From NCBI RefSeq assembly GCF_900116235.1, contig NZ_FPAA01000001.1, positions 186,001-250,000 of the forward strand: 64,000 bases of DNA, given 5' to 3'. Positions 1-8,094 of this stretch are shown here, one piece after another. The stretch comes from Marininema halotolerans. GTDB lineage: Bacteria > Bacillota > Bacilli > Thermoactinomycetales > DSM-45169. Below the pieces are notes generated by a model. The model did not search any database. It worked only from the letters and a program-made list of their open reading frames with translations, and was not told where the DNA came from. Position 1 is the first letter of the stretch. Each line of letters opens with the position of its first letter. The position numbers and the translations under genes were made by a program.

Positions 1-1394
1 TATACATGCTCCGTGTTAAAACGCTTGCGCTTACGCGAAGTCCCAATTCCCATCTCTTCTCGATATTTTGTTACCGTCCGTCGCGAAATTTGCACCCCTT
101 CCCTTTCTAAGAGCTCAGCAAGTCGTTGATCTGAAAGGGGCCTCACTTTTTTTTCACTAGCAATAAATTGTCCAATTTTATCTTTTACACTTTGTGCAGA
201 AGTATGCGTCCCTTGGTCTGTCATGACCCCAGAAGGAAAGAAATACCGAAATGGAAAAACCCCTTGCGGTGTTTGTATATATTTATGTTGAGTTGCTCGA
301 CTGACCGTTGATTCATGCATGCCCAGCAATGAAGCTACACGGTTAAGAGTAAGCGGCTTTAAATACGCTACCCCATGATGAAAAAAATCCCGTTGTTCAG
401 CCAGAATTTTTTCCGTTACTCGATATAGGGTTTGACGGCGTTGTTCAATGTTTTTGACAAGCCACATCGCTGATTGTAACCGCTCTTTGATATATGGAAT
501 CGCTTGTTTGGCGGTTTCATCCTCCATTCGTAACATCTTGGTATAGCGACTGCTAATGGATAATCGAGGCATATCCCCTTCGTTCACAACGATCTCCCAT
601 TCTCCTTCCTTATCCATGACCGAGACATCTGGCAAGATATACTGGGGGAGCTCGTTATTAAATAACACTCCGGGTCTTGGGTTTAAACCTCGAATCACTT
701 TAGCAGCCTCTTGGACTTCTTCCATCGTGCAATGGAGGCGGCGTGTCACTTCTGCCCAGCGCCCCTCTGAAAAGGGCAGTAAACACTTTTTGACGATGGC
801 TAATGCAATCGCATTTGGCTCTTGTTCTCGCTGTAGCTGAATGGATAAACACTCGATGATGGATCGAGCGCCTATCCCTGCCGGTTCTAAATCATGAATA
901 ATTGCTAAATAACGTTCCCACACCTCTTCCTCCATCATAAAACGCTTACATACGAAAGAAGGGTCAATATCTAAATATCCCTTTTCATCTAGACTACCGA
1001 TGATAAATTGACAAACTTTATACGCTTCATTATCGAGAGACAAGCATCGTAGTTGTTTTTCTAAACTATCCACCAGGGAATCTTTACTGGCAGTCATCCG
1101 CTCAAGGGGGGGATTGTCTTCTTGCCGTGCAATTCTCTTAGGATGTTCAGAGGAATCGAGGTAGGCTGTCCAATCAGAAAGACTTTCTTCACTCACTTGA
1201 AAGGGTTCACTATTTCCTGTTGGCGTCATACTGTCTATTTCTAATAACGGATTTTCCAAAGCTAATTCGTTAACAAACTGTGTTAACTCCCGGGCAGAAA
1301 GTTGCAATACGTGAATGGCTTGACGTAATTCCGGTGTCATCACAACTTTCATCCGTTGTTCTTGTGTAAGACTATACCCCATCGACAAAGCCAT
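1..1394 (-). CDS. rpoN: RNA polymerase sigma-54 factor (3' end at or beyond window edge)
   Basis: Sigma-54 directs RNA polymerase to -24/-12 promoters and needs an AAA+ activator. About 464 codons are visible. The N-terminus carries the Gln-rich activator-interaction region (MGYSLTQEQR, then ELRQAIHVLQLSARELTQF). A core-binding region follows, then the C-terminal RpoN box seen as RRTVTKYREEMGI near codon 440. The frame stays open through EHV at the window edge, so the stop is at or just past base 1. The start ATG (1392-1394) is preceded by GGAGGTG at the right distance. B. subtilis calls this gene sigL, and it also sits close to a tRNA-Arg and clpP there. Family assignment is secure; the exact 3' end is not visible. 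Confidence 0.95.
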   Translation of the reverse strand, partial: MALSMGYSLTQEQRMKVVMTPELRQAIHVLQLSARELTQFVNELALENPLLEIDSMTPTGNSEPFQVSEESLSDWTAYLDSSEHPKRIARQEDNPPLERMTASKDSLVDSLEKQLRCLSLDNEAYKVCQFIIGSLDEKGYLDIDPSFVCKRFMMEEEVWERYLAIIHDLEPAGIGARSIIECLSIQLQREQEPNAIALAIVKKCLLPFSEGRWAEVTRRLHCTMEEVQEAAKVIRGLNPRPGVLFNNELPQYILPDVSVMDKEGEWEIVVNEGDMPRLSISSRYTKMLRMEDETAKQAIPYIKERLQSAMWLVKNIEQRRQTLYRVTEKILAEQRDFFHHGVAYLKPLTLNRVASLLGMHESTVSRATQHKYIQTPQGVFPFRYFFPSGVMTDQGTHTSAQSVKDKIGQFIASEKKVRPLSDQRLAELLEREGVQISRRTVTKYREEMGIGTSRKRKRFNTEHV

Positions 1395-1706
1395 TGCGGT
1401 CACCTCCGCATGTTCCATTATATGTTTCAACCGCCGTTACTGATTCTCCACTTTCATTACATCTTGAAAAGGAAAAGGAGGTTGGAAGACACATAATCGG
1501 GGAAGAATACGTAATGTACATATGAACCACTACCTATTTTATCACATTAAAGGTCGAGATCATTTTTACAATAACTACATACTGCTTGCCGTCGCTTCTT
1601 CGTTGCCTAATCCACTGGTGAGAGAAAGAATTATCGATCATCTCTTGCCTAATCTCCTGATCTTAGCTATAATGGTGTTTGTGACTTATCCACAAATACA
1701 CATTAC
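1395..1706. other. rpoN-tRNA intergenic region
   Basis: About 310 bp separate the divergently oriented rpoN and tRNA-Arg. Apart from the tRNA promoter at 1645-1673 I see no gene. A 64-codon open frame at 1522-1716 runs into the tRNA and has no ribosome binding site, so I do not call it. No -24/-12 promoter was recognised for rpoN. Confidence 0.5.
1645..1673 (+). promoter_or_regulatory. Sigma-A promoter of the tRNA-Arg gene
   Basis: TTGCCT (1645-1650) and a perfect TATAAT (1668-1673) are separated by 17 bp. Transcription would begin near 1680, giving a leader of about 27 nt before the mature tRNA. Confidence 0.7.
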
Positions 1707-1781
1707 GCGCCTATAGCTCAGGGGATAGAGCACTGGTCTCCGGAACCAGGTGCCCAGGTTCGAATCCTGGTAGGCGCACCA
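1707..1781 (+). tRNA. tRNA-Arg (anticodon CCG)
   Basis: A 75-nt cloverleaf with CCA encoded. The acceptor stem pairs GCGCCTA (1707-1713) with TAGGCGC (1771-1777). The anticodon stem CTGGT/ACCAG encloses loop CTCCGGA, giving anticodon CCG, which reads the arginine codon CGG. The T arm has the GGTTCGAATCC consensus. An arginine tRNA next to clpP is also found in B. subtilis (trnQ-Arg). Confidence 0.97.
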
Positions 1782-1792
1782 ATTTTTTTATA

Positions 1793-1830
1793 GAAGACGG
1801 CAACCCTTTAGGTTGCCGTCTTCTTTTGTA
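1793..1830 (+). terminator. Rho-independent terminator after tRNA-Arg
   Basis: A 13-bp perfect stem (GAAGACGGCAACC with its complement, 1793-1823) and a 5-nt loop CTTTA are followed by TTTT. Confidence 0.9.
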
Positions 1831-1850
1831 CAGGAAAAGCTTCGACAGAT

Positions 1851-1867
1851 GTTGACCTTTCCTGACC
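1851..1867 (-). promoter_or_regulatory. CtsR-type heat-shock operator
   Basis: Read on the minus strand the site is GGTCAGGAAAGGTCAAC. The known CtsR consensus is the direct repeat RGTCAAANANRGTCAAA. The first repeat matches 5/7, the NAN spacer matches, and the second repeat matches 6/7. The site covers the -35 hexamer of the clpP promoter, as expected for repression of a Clp gene. Confidence 0.72.
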
Positions 1868-1880
1868 TTTAAGCTATCAT
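1852..1880 (+). promoter_or_regulatory. Sigma-A promoter of clpP
   Basis: TTGACC (1852-1857) and TATCAT (1875-1880) are separated by exactly 17 bp. The -35 lies inside the CtsR-like operator, so repressor and polymerase would compete. The RBS GAGGAGG lies before the ATG at 1922. Confidence 0.7.
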
Positions 1881-1921
1881 GGAAATACAATCCAACCTTT
1901 CCGACAGAGGAGGAACCTTGC

Positions 1922-2512
1922 ATGAACTTAATTCCTTATGTTGTGGAACAAACAAATCGCGGTGAGCGATCCTATGATATCTACTCCCGCCTTCTTAAAG
2001 ATCGTATCATTTTTTTGGGTAGTGAAATTAATGACGCAGTAGCCAACACCATCGTTGCTCAGATGCTATTTTTACAAACAGACGATCCAAATAAGGACAT
2101 TCAGCTATATATCCACTCCCCAGGAGGATCCATCTCAGCAGGCTTTGCGATTTATGACACGATGCGCCATGTTAGCTGTGATATTCAAACGATCTGCGTG
2201 GGGATGGCCGCATCCATGGGTGCTTTCCTGCTTTCCTCTGGTACGCCTGGAAAACGACTGGCTCTACCCAACAGTGAAGTTATGATTCACCAACCTCTTG
2301 GAGGGGCACAAGGGCAAGCCTCCGATATTGAAATTAGCGCCAAACGCATCCTTCGTATGCGTGATAAATTAAATAAAATCCTTGCTGATCAAACCGGACA
2401 GTCCTTGAAAAAGATCCAACAAGATACGGATCGCGACTATTTCATGGAAGCTGAAGAAGCTAAAAAATACGGCCTGATCGATAAAGTGATTACCCAAGCG
2501 CCGAAGGCGTAA
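1922..2512 (+). CDS. clpP: ATP-dependent Clp protease proteolytic subunit
   Basis: ClpP forms the double-heptameric serine protease chamber that works with ClpC, ClpX or ClpE in cytoplasmic protein quality control and regulated proteolysis. At 196 residues it is full length. The catalytic triad is intact at canonical positions: Ser98 in GMAASMGAF, His123 in MIHQPLGG and Asp172 in DRDYFM. The oxyanion-region motif [10 protein letters not shown] is present near residue 65. An RBS, GAGGAGG, precedes ATG. It is a single-gene transcript, with its own promoter overlapped by a CtsR-like operator and a strong terminator after it, so heat-stress control is likely. Confidence 0.98.
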   Translation: MNLIPYVVEQTNRGERSYDIYSRLLKDRIIFLGSEINDAVANTIVAQMLFLQTDDPNKDIQLYIHSPGGSISAGFAIYDTMRHVSCDIQTICVGMAASMGAFLLSSGTPGKRLALPNSEVMIHQPLGGAQGQASDIEISAKRILRMRDKLNKILADQTGQSLKKIQQDTDRDYFMEAEEAKKYGLIDKVITQAPKA

Positions 2513-2529
2513 ACATCACTCATCTTCTG

Positions 2530-2572
2530 TAGGGAGGGTGTGCTTATAAAAGCACACCCTCCCTACTTTTTT
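2530..2572 (+). terminator. Rho-independent terminator of clpP
   Basis: A 15-bp perfect stem (TAGGGAGGGTGTGCT and its complement, 2530-2565) with a 6-nt loop is followed by CTTTTTT. Confidence 0.92.
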
Positions 2573-2727
2573 AAGGTGATTACCTGACTCTTATGACTAC
2601 TTTAATACGATAGCGCTATAACATTATTTTACGCCTTTTATTATTGAAATCGCATTGCTTGAAATTTTAGTCTATGTTACGTTGAGATGGGATGGGATGG
2701 GCAAGGCTAAGGAGGAAAGTGAACAAA

Positions 2728-3420
2728 ATGAGGACGGCAACACTCGCTTTAATTATGTGTTTTTTCGCATTCATAGCAGCTCCTTCTGCCTTTGCCGATA
2801 ATTCCACGGAGCCCAACCAACAACCTATACAAGCTATTTATTCTCTTGAAAATGGACAACACCATGTTCAGGTCACCCTTCCTCATGCAGTTAATCCTCA
2901 AGGGAACTGGATCCTTACGTTAAATGGAAGTGATGAACAATCGTCACCGGATGCCTCTCCCCTGAGGGCTTTCACTGCCAATTACAATGATCTTGTCCCT
3001 GGTAGGACCTATCAAGTCATTGCTGTCTGGTATGGGAAAAATAACGGCCAGGCAATGGACCTGAATTCCTGTTTCCAATTCCAAGCCGAGGATCCGGCTA
3101 CACACAAAGGAACTCCCACCAAATTAGTCGACTGCGGATTCAAAAACCCAACTTCTTCGGCGGATACCACAGATCAACCCCCTTCAAAATTCTCCCCGGA
3201 GAAAAAGGACCCTGGTACTACCCTCGATGCGCCTGAGAAAACCAAAGCAACTGACTCAGAAGAACAATCGAATCAGTTAGACAACCTCAACAGCGCATCA
3301 AAAGAGGGAGGAAAGCTTCCTCATACTACGGTTCCTGCACCATGGGGTTCTGCAGGAATTCAACTGATTTTGGTAGGGTGTGCCCTTATGGGTCGCCGCC
3401 AGTCTTCGACTCACCAGTAA
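2728..3420 (+). CDS. Secreted protein with LPxTT sortase-like tail
   Basis: I do not recognise the central domain. The protein (230 residues from ATG 2728) starts with a signal peptide, MRTATLALIMCFFAFIAA followed by PSAFA. The mature part holds a beta-rich region of about 120 residues, then a Pro/Ser/Thr/Glu-rich linker. The C-terminus has LPHTT, a hydrophobic stretch (GIQLILVGCALMG) and a basic RR tail. That order resembles a sortase substrate; LPxT followed by a small residue other than Gly is known for Bacillus SrtD-type substrates. AAGGAGG (2709-2715) is 12 nt from ATG 2728 and only 3 nt from an in-frame GTG at 2719, so the start could be 2719. No sortase gene lies nearby. It is probably cell-wall anchored and monocistronic. 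Confidence 0.7.
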   Translation: MRTATLALIMCFFAFIAAPSAFADNSTEPNQQPIQAIYSLENGQHHVQVTLPHAVNPQGNWILTLNGSDEQSSPDASPLRAFTANYNDLVPGRTYQVIAVWYGKNNGQAMDLNSCFQFQAEDPATHKGTPTKLVDCGFKNPTSSADTTDQPPSKFSPEKKDPGTTLDAPEKTKATDSEEQSNQLDNLNSASKEGGKLPHTTVPAPWGSAGIQLILVGCALMGRRQSSTHQ

Positions 3421-3575
3421 TGGACCGTACTCTAGCTCCTGGAATGAAATCGGTTATGGCGAGTGAAGGAACTTGTGATTGATCGATACATCACAACTAC
3501 CTACTAAAGAGCATGCGTTATTCAACCCGATCGATATACCCAAACGCGAATTACCAAAAGCCCATCGCTCCCCTT

Positions 3576-3607
3576 GGACAGGCAATTAGCCTGTCCATTT
3601 TATATAT
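3576..3607 (+). terminator. Probable terminator of the LPxTT protein gene
   Basis: An 8-bp stem GGACAGGC/GCCTGTCC (3576-3596) with loop AATTA is followed by ATTTTATATAT. Confidence 0.65.
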
Positions 3608-3610
3608 CCA

Positions 3611-3646
3611 AGCAAAAGAGGTAGCCAATGGGCTACCTCTTTTGCT
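3611..3646 (-). terminator. Terminator of the CHAP hydrolase gene
   Basis: A 16-bp perfect stem, AGCAAAAGAGGTAGCC with its complement and loop AATG, lies just past the stop of the minus-strand CHAP gene. The built-in TTTT tract allows it to work in either direction. Confidence 0.75.
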
Positions 3647-3659
3647 GATTTGTTCAGCC

Positions 3660-4718
3660 TTAATTAAAATGAATAAAGTTACTTACGGAACTAGCAGGAA
3701 TCGTGCGAGAACTATAGCCATACCGGGGGTCATAATTATACTCTTCGATGGTTATGGAAGAACCATTCACTGATTTCACATAGGCTACATGACCAAAGCG
3801 ACTCGCCCCATTACCCGCATTCCACTGGGCAATCGCCCCCGCTTTAGGGGTACGATTGACTGGATAACCGAGCGCGCGTGCGTTATCATCCCAGTGCTTA
3901 GCATCCCCCCAACGACCACCACGCATCATATTTGTGAAGCTCTTCCCATGTTGGTTCATCCGCCAGGCTACAAAGGAGGTACACTGCCGGTTATAAAATC
4001 CCCATGCATCGACTCCACCTGTACTTGCATATTTGAAGGGATAAAGGGAAGCATCCACCAGCGTCAAGCGTTGAAGTTCTTCTTTAATCGCATCTTCTTT
4101 ATTCGATATCTTCGAAAGCTTTTTCTCGGTTTTTTTAATCTCTTTTTGAACCTGCACATAAATCTCACGAGCATCTTCTTCTTTTTTTCGCTGCTCATCG
4201 GCAAGATCTTCGTATTTTTTTGCTAATTTTTTATTTTCGTCTTCAATCCTTTGATACTGATCCATCAAACTTCGATCTCTTTCTAATATCATACGAAGGG
4301 TTTGAAAACGGGATAAAAATTCCTTTAGTGAACCGGCTTGTAACAGGGATTGCATACTCCCCATTTGACCATTTTCATAAATGATTCGAAAACGATCTTT
4401 AAAGAGCCCTTCATAATAATCGAGTTTTTTCTTATTTGCACGTTGTTGCTTTTCCACATCGGCAATCTTGCGGTTGATCTCTTTGGTCTTCTTTTCAATC
4501 TCAATGACTCTCTTTTTTGGCTCTTCAATCTTCTTGCGTAACTTATTTAGCTCACTTTGAATTTTATCCTTCTCATTACGAACATCCTCTAATTCTTTTT
4601 TCTTGCTTCCACCCGCACCAAAAACCGGGCTTGGTTGAAGAACTCCCGCTAGCAGAACAGCGGTAAGCAGGACGGTCAACCAGAAGCGTAATCCCCGTTC
4701 ATGGGGTAACAAAACCAT
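3660..4718 (-). CDS. Secreted coiled-coil CHAP-domain peptidoglycan hydrolase (PcsB-like)
   Basis: Predicted extracellular murein hydrolase of 352 residues. The chosen ATG (4716-4718) follows a GGGAGG RBS and opens a signal peptide (basic start, then FWLTVLLTAVLLAGV). Residues of about 40-230 form a long Lys/Glu-rich coiled coil with the PcsB/EnvC-type segment RFRIIYENGQMG. The C-terminal CHAP domain has the expected catalytic Cys in NRQCTSFVAW, His in FGHVAYV and a downstream Glu/Asn in EEYNY. The open frame extends 36 codons further upstream, but those codons have no RBS. The coiled coil resembles that of the M23 protein encoded beside ftsEX in this window, with a different catalytic domain. 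It is probably monocistronic, with its own terminator. Confidence 0.85.
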   Translation of the reverse strand: MVLLPHERGLRFWLTVLLTAVLLAGVLQPSPVFGAGGSKKKELEDVRNEKDKIQSELNKLRKKIEEPKKRVIEIEKKTKEINRKIADVEKQQRANKKKLDYYEGLFKDRFRIIYENGQMGSMQSLLQAGSLKEFLSRFQTLRMILERDRSLMDQYQRIEDENKKLAKKYEDLADEQRKKEEDAREIYVQVQKEIKKTEKKLSKISNKEDAIKEELQRLTLVDASLYPFKYASTGGVDAWGFYNRQCTSFVAWRMNQHGKSFTNMMRGGRWGDAKHWDDNARALGYPVNRTPKAGAIAQWNAGNGASRFGHVAYVKSVNGSSITIEEYNYDPRYGYSSRTIPASSVSNFIHFN

Positions 4719-5065
4719 GCGTTCTCCCTCCCAGATCTCCCGCAGACTAAAAACCTCCCCCATCATTTTGAAGTAAAAGAATGTTCCCACTCTCTTATTC
4801 CTAAGCAGGGCAATTTTTGTCCACAATTGACGATAACATAAAAATCGATCCGATTGCTCCTCACAATCCGCAGACAGACTGTGTTTTATTTATGGCTAAC
4901 CCATTCGAGATGGGCGAGGCAATCTCCTGCTCAAAATAATAAATTTATACCTTCTCATTCTAAGGTATGTATTGGAAATTAAACCTTTAGCCTATTGTCC
5001 GACCGACTTACTATGTGTATGATTAATAAAAAGAGACCAAGATCACCAAATATAGATAGATAAAT
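4719..5065. other. Intergenic region upstream of the CHAP gene
   Basis: About 350 bp containing no convincing ORF. It should carry the CHAP gene promoter, but I found no -35/-10 pair good enough to call. Confidence 0.4.
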
Positions 5066-5094
5066 AAGCCCCAGTCGCCTTGCGACTGGGGCTT
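5066..5094 (-). terminator. Terminator of the small membrane protein gene
   Basis: A 13-bp perfect stem (AAGCCCCAGTCGC and complement) with a 3-nt loop lies 10 bp past the stop of the minus-strand gene ending at 5104. It is followed on the minus strand by ATTTATC, a modest U tract. Confidence 0.7.
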
Positions 5095-5103
5095 TATAAT
5101 CCG

Positions 5104-5601
5104 TCAAGACAGCACTCCCTCCTCAGTCATCTTTTTTAAACTCATCTTCTTTACACACACGCGAAGTATCCACTCATGAAAAATTACAACTAGAAAAAAC
5201 ATCACCATACCCATAAACGCCCAGACAATAAATCCATGAAAGGGACTACCTCCATCAGGATCAAGGTAGTTTAATAACTGCCACAAAACTAAACAACAAG
5301 GAAATCCAATATAAGAAAGCAGACTACTTTTGCGAATGATCCGTAGTTGCTGTTTTCGATTATTGGGGTGTTTCTTTATTATTATTTTTGCAAATAACCA
5401 GACATACAAAAGGATAATACCTATCCATTCTCCTAAAATTATAAACCATACATATATGCCAAAGAAGTCATGTAGCACAGTTAGTATTAACATCAGATTA
5501 ACAAGAAAACATGCACCTAGTGCACTTAATAATAGTACCTGAGGCAAGAAATATTCCCGAATGATTTTCACCGTATTTCCTACTTTCTTCTGGATAGTCA
5601 T
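5104..5601 (-). CDS. Uncharacterised multi-pass membrane protein
   Basis: I do not recognise the family. The 165-residue product has about four hydrophobic segments: around 20-45 (LLLSALGACFLVNLMLILTV), 50-72 (YVWFIILGEWIGIILLYVWL), 95-112 and 125-145. The ends are basic. ATG 5601 has no good Shine-Dalgarno sequence, so the true start is uncertain. It lies between the small ORF ending at 5641 and a terminator, all on the minus strand. Composition and ORF length support a real gene, but no function can be assigned. Confidence 0.55.
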   Translation of the reverse strand: MTIQKKVGNTVKIIREYFLPQVLLLSALGACFLVNLMLILTVLHDFFGIYVWFIILGEWIGIILLYVWLFAKIIIKKHPNNRKQQLRIIRKSSLLSYIGFPCCLVLWQLLNYLDPDGGSPFHGFIVWAFMGMVMFFLVVIFHEWILRVCVKKMSLKKMTEEGVLS

Positions 5602-5640
5602 GATGATCAGAACAGAGAAGCAGCGTCAGGGCGTTGGCAA

Positions 5641-5674
5641 TCAAAAGAAAAACGAACACCCGATCGGGTGTTCG
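5641..5674 (-). terminator. Rho-independent terminator at the end of the 5641-5877 ORF
   Basis: A perfect 22-bp palindrome CGAACACCCG-AT-CGGGTGTTCG (5653-5674) is followed on the minus strand by TTTTTCTTTT. It overlaps the last codons of the ORF at 5641-5877. Confidence 0.85.
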
Positions 5675-5877
5675 AAGAAATTTTCCCAAACACGTTCTCC
5701 TGAATAGAAATAACGTAAATCACGCCTAAACGTTTCATAGGAAAACCCATTGCCATGCCAAATTTCAATGTCAAAGGCTACTGCAAGAAAGAGTTCACTT
5801 GTTATATAAAAGTTGAAGATCATCAAAACCATAAAGGGACCCAACTTGGCTATAGCTAAAAATGAATGAATACTCAC
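5641..5877 (-). CDS. Small hypothetical protein, C-terminus overlaps a terminator
   Basis: A 78-codon frame with one hydrophobic segment (GPFMVLMIFNFYITSELFLA) and an aromatic, acidic second half. The start is GTG (5875-5877); GGGAG lies only 3 nt upstream, which is tight. The last codons run through the terminator stem, and the stop falls in its U tract, giving a ...CSFFF end. That is unusual and may mean the gene is 3'-truncated or not translated. Function unknown. Confidence 0.35.
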   Translation of the reverse strand: MSIHSFLAIAKLGPFMVLMIFNFYITSELFLAVAFDIEIWHGNGFSYETFRRDLRYFYSGERVWENFFEHPIGCSFFF

Positions 5878-5971
5878 AATCTCCCTGTTTCATATCAACA
5901 TTACTCAAGAATGTCTAGGTTAAAAAAACCTGCTCACGAACCTTTCATCGTAGCACTTGTCGAACTGAACA

Positions 5972-6199
5972 TTACCAATAAGGCAGAAAGGGAACCGTTT
6001 GATCCATAAAATCATTGTCATTTACATAGTTCGTACTTTGTTGCCGATTACAATTGTAGTCTCCCAGGAGCGTACTACCCCCTGCGCTTTTTTGCATATT
6101 CGTTGCTGATAAATTAACGGTATTCCCCCAACTAAGGGCTCCTGCACTCGAATAGGCTTGCACTTTCATCTCGCGGATGTTGTTTAAAAATGATGACAC
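5972..6199 (-). CDS. GerPA/GerPF-like spore germination protein
   Basis: A 75-residue protein with the layout of the small GerPA/GerPF family: an N-terminal INN-like start (FLNNIREMKV), a central Gly-Asn-Thr stretch (GALSWGNTVNLSATN), then GSTLLGDYN and a terminal DNDFMDQ motif. GerP proteins are needed for normal permeability of the spore coat to germinants in Bacillus. The start is GTG (6197-6199), preceded by GGAGGGGG at 4 nt. No other gerP genes are adjacent, as is usual for orphan paralogues. Family call is from pattern only. Confidence 0.6.
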   Translation of the reverse strand: MSSFLNNIREMKVQAYSSAGALSWGNTVNLSATNMQKSAGGSTLLGDYNCNRQQSTNYVNDNDFMDQTVPFLPYW

Positions 6200-6282
6200 A
6201 ATACCCCCTCCTTCTTCATCTCTCCCATCTTATGCACCCATAGGTTGTCGGGTATCTGCCTAGTGCATCATTTTCATGATCA

Positions 6283-8094
6283 CTAGCTACCCAGTAAACG
6301 GCGCAATCGCCGCGCATGCTCAGGGGTATCACTCACAATTAACCGATCTCCCAAGTGAATCACGGTATCCCCATGGGGCGTGATCACTTCATTTCCCCTT
6401 AATATACGAAGCACTAACGATTGACCCAACATATCTAGATCACGGATCCGAATAAAGTGATAGGCGCGATTGTTCATCCGGATTTCTTGCAGATGTTCCT
6501 GTGTTGTGACTAGGTCAATGAGGGACGGGTGCTCAATCATCGCCTTTACCAATGTCACATTGGAGAAAAACGCAGAGATCACCTTAATCTGACTCTGCTC
6601 TGGCAAGTTCACTTTCGTCTCGTGACGAGCAATCACTTGATTGACCCCTTGTTCTTCCGCAGCAGCAGCAATTAAAAGGTTGTCTTCATCCACTTTAGTA
6701 AATGCCACAACGATTTCTGCATCAAACACCTTTGCGTTTTTCAAGGTATCAATATCATTGCTTGGAAGCTCCACCATTTTGAAAGAACTTCCCTCCATAT
6801 GTTGTAGATTGCTTTTATCTGAGCCATATAAGGTTACCGTATACCCGCCCCGTGTAAGATCCCGTGCTAACTGCATTGTGACAGGATTAAATCCGATTAA
6901 GGATGCTCGTACACAATTAACCGCCTCTTCATCAGGAACTAACCGTTGGAAAACCATTGGCGATGTTAATACTGTAATGACAGCCGCGAGAATGAGAGCG
7001 GTATTGGTTGTCGCGTTGATCATTCCCAATTGTTCCCCCACTGCGCTCGCGGCGATGACAAGACTCAAGGTGGAACCCAGTAGCACAGCGGAAGCAACTG
7101 CACGCTTCCATCCAAAAAACCGGCTAAAAATAGGGATGACCAGTGCCTTTGATAAATAGAATGCCCCTAATAACAAGGGAAGTAACAATAAGGACTGGGT
7201 ATTGTTTAATAACCCCCATAGGTCTAATTTTACACCCACCATAACAAAGAAGATGGGAACCAAAAAACCATAGCCAAAGGCGTTTAGCTGGGAGATAAAC
7301 CCTTTATCTGGGCTAAGCAGTGACACCAATGCACCTGCGAGAAAAGCGCCTAATATATTTTCTGCTCCAACGCTCTCAGATAAAGCAACAAAAAAGATGA
7401 TCAGTGCAAAGACACCCCGTGTGCCAATGGAAATCGTTTCCCGCTGAATTTTCTTTATCATATTAGAAGGCTTAACGAAACGAATCAAAAACCAGTAAAT
7501 CAAAAAGACAGCTAGAAAAAGACCACCAATGAGGAGCATACTTGTAATGCCCTCAGAGGAGCGGCGAAAAGCCACATAGATTGCCAATAATATCATCGTG
7601 ACTAAATCAGCAATTACCGCAGTTAAAAGGATGGTTTGCCCTAGAGGTACATCCAATATCCCCTTATCTTTTAACACTGGCAGTGTCACACTGACTGAGA
7701 TCGTGGCGATAATCAATGTCATAAAAAAGGGTGCTTTTACGATCCCTAGCATAGCGATCACCCAGGCAATCAACAGTGCCAGTACAAAGATCCCCACAAA
7801 GGTAAACACACTAATCCAAAGAGGATTCGGTTTAGAGGAATCGCAACCTTTTTTACTAGCACGAATCAGTTCAAAATCGATTTCTAACCCGGTTAAAAAC
7901 ATGAGATAAATAATACCTAGATTTGAGAGTAACTCCAGGGTAGGAACTTGCTCGATCAATCCAAATCCACTCTTACCTAAAATCAGTCCGATCGCAATTT
8001 CCGCTACAACAACCGGGATTGCAATCCATTGCATTCGATGTAGAACAATCGGAATAAAAAAGGCAGCCAGTACGACAATCATTAAAGAAAGCAT
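6283..8094 (-). CDS. CPA2-family monovalent cation:proton antiporter with RCK domains
   Basis: A 603-residue membrane antiporter likely to exchange K+ or Na+ for H+. Residues of about 1-380 form some 12 transmembrane segments of the Na_H_Exchanger fold, with the conserved MFLTGLEIDFELI segment near residue 65. A TrkA_N-like nucleotide domain follows at about 395-510, then a TrkA_C domain ending VIHLGDRLIVSD. The Rossmann glycine loop is degenerate (ASLIGFNPVTMQLARDL), so NAD binding may be weakened or lost. ATG 8094 has an AAGGAGG RBS. In B. subtilis comparable regulation is split between KhtT and KhtU; here channel and RCK modules are fused. Substrate ion is not determined by the sequence. 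Confidence 0.88.
   Translation of the reverse strand: MLSLMIVVLAAFFIPIVLHRMQWIAIPVVVAEIAIGLILGKSGFGLIEQVPTLELLSNLGIIYLMFLTGLEIDFELIRASKKGCDSSKPNPLWISVFTFVGIFVLALLIAWVIAMLGIVKAPFFMTLIIATISVSVTLPVLKDKGILDVPLGQTILLTAVIADLVTMILLAIYVAFRRSSEGITSMLLIGGLFLAVFLIYWFLIRFVKPSNMIKKIQRETISIGTRGVFALIIFFVALSESVGAENILGAFLAGALVSLLSPDKGFISQLNAFGYGFLVPIFFVMVGVKLDLWGLLNNTQSLLLLPLLLGAFYLSKALVIPIFSRFFGWKRAVASAVLLGSTLSLVIAASAVGEQLGMINATTNTALILAAVITVLTSPMVFQRLVPDEEAVNCVRASLIGFNPVTMQLARDLTRGGYTVTLYGSDKSNLQHMEGSSFKMVELPSNDIDTLKNAKVFDAEIVVAFTKVDEDNLLIAAAAEEQGVNQVIARHETKVNLPEQSQIKVISAFFSNVTLVKAMIEHPSLIDLVTTQEHLQEIRMNNRAYHFIRIRDLDMLGQSLVLRILRGNEVITPHGDTVIHLGDRLIVSDTPEHARRLRRLLGS

Noticed and set aside
1711-1923. 70-codon minus-strand frame across the tRNA and clpP promoter
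   Set aside because: It is antisense to tRNA-Arg, its terminator and the clpP control region, and has no RBS.
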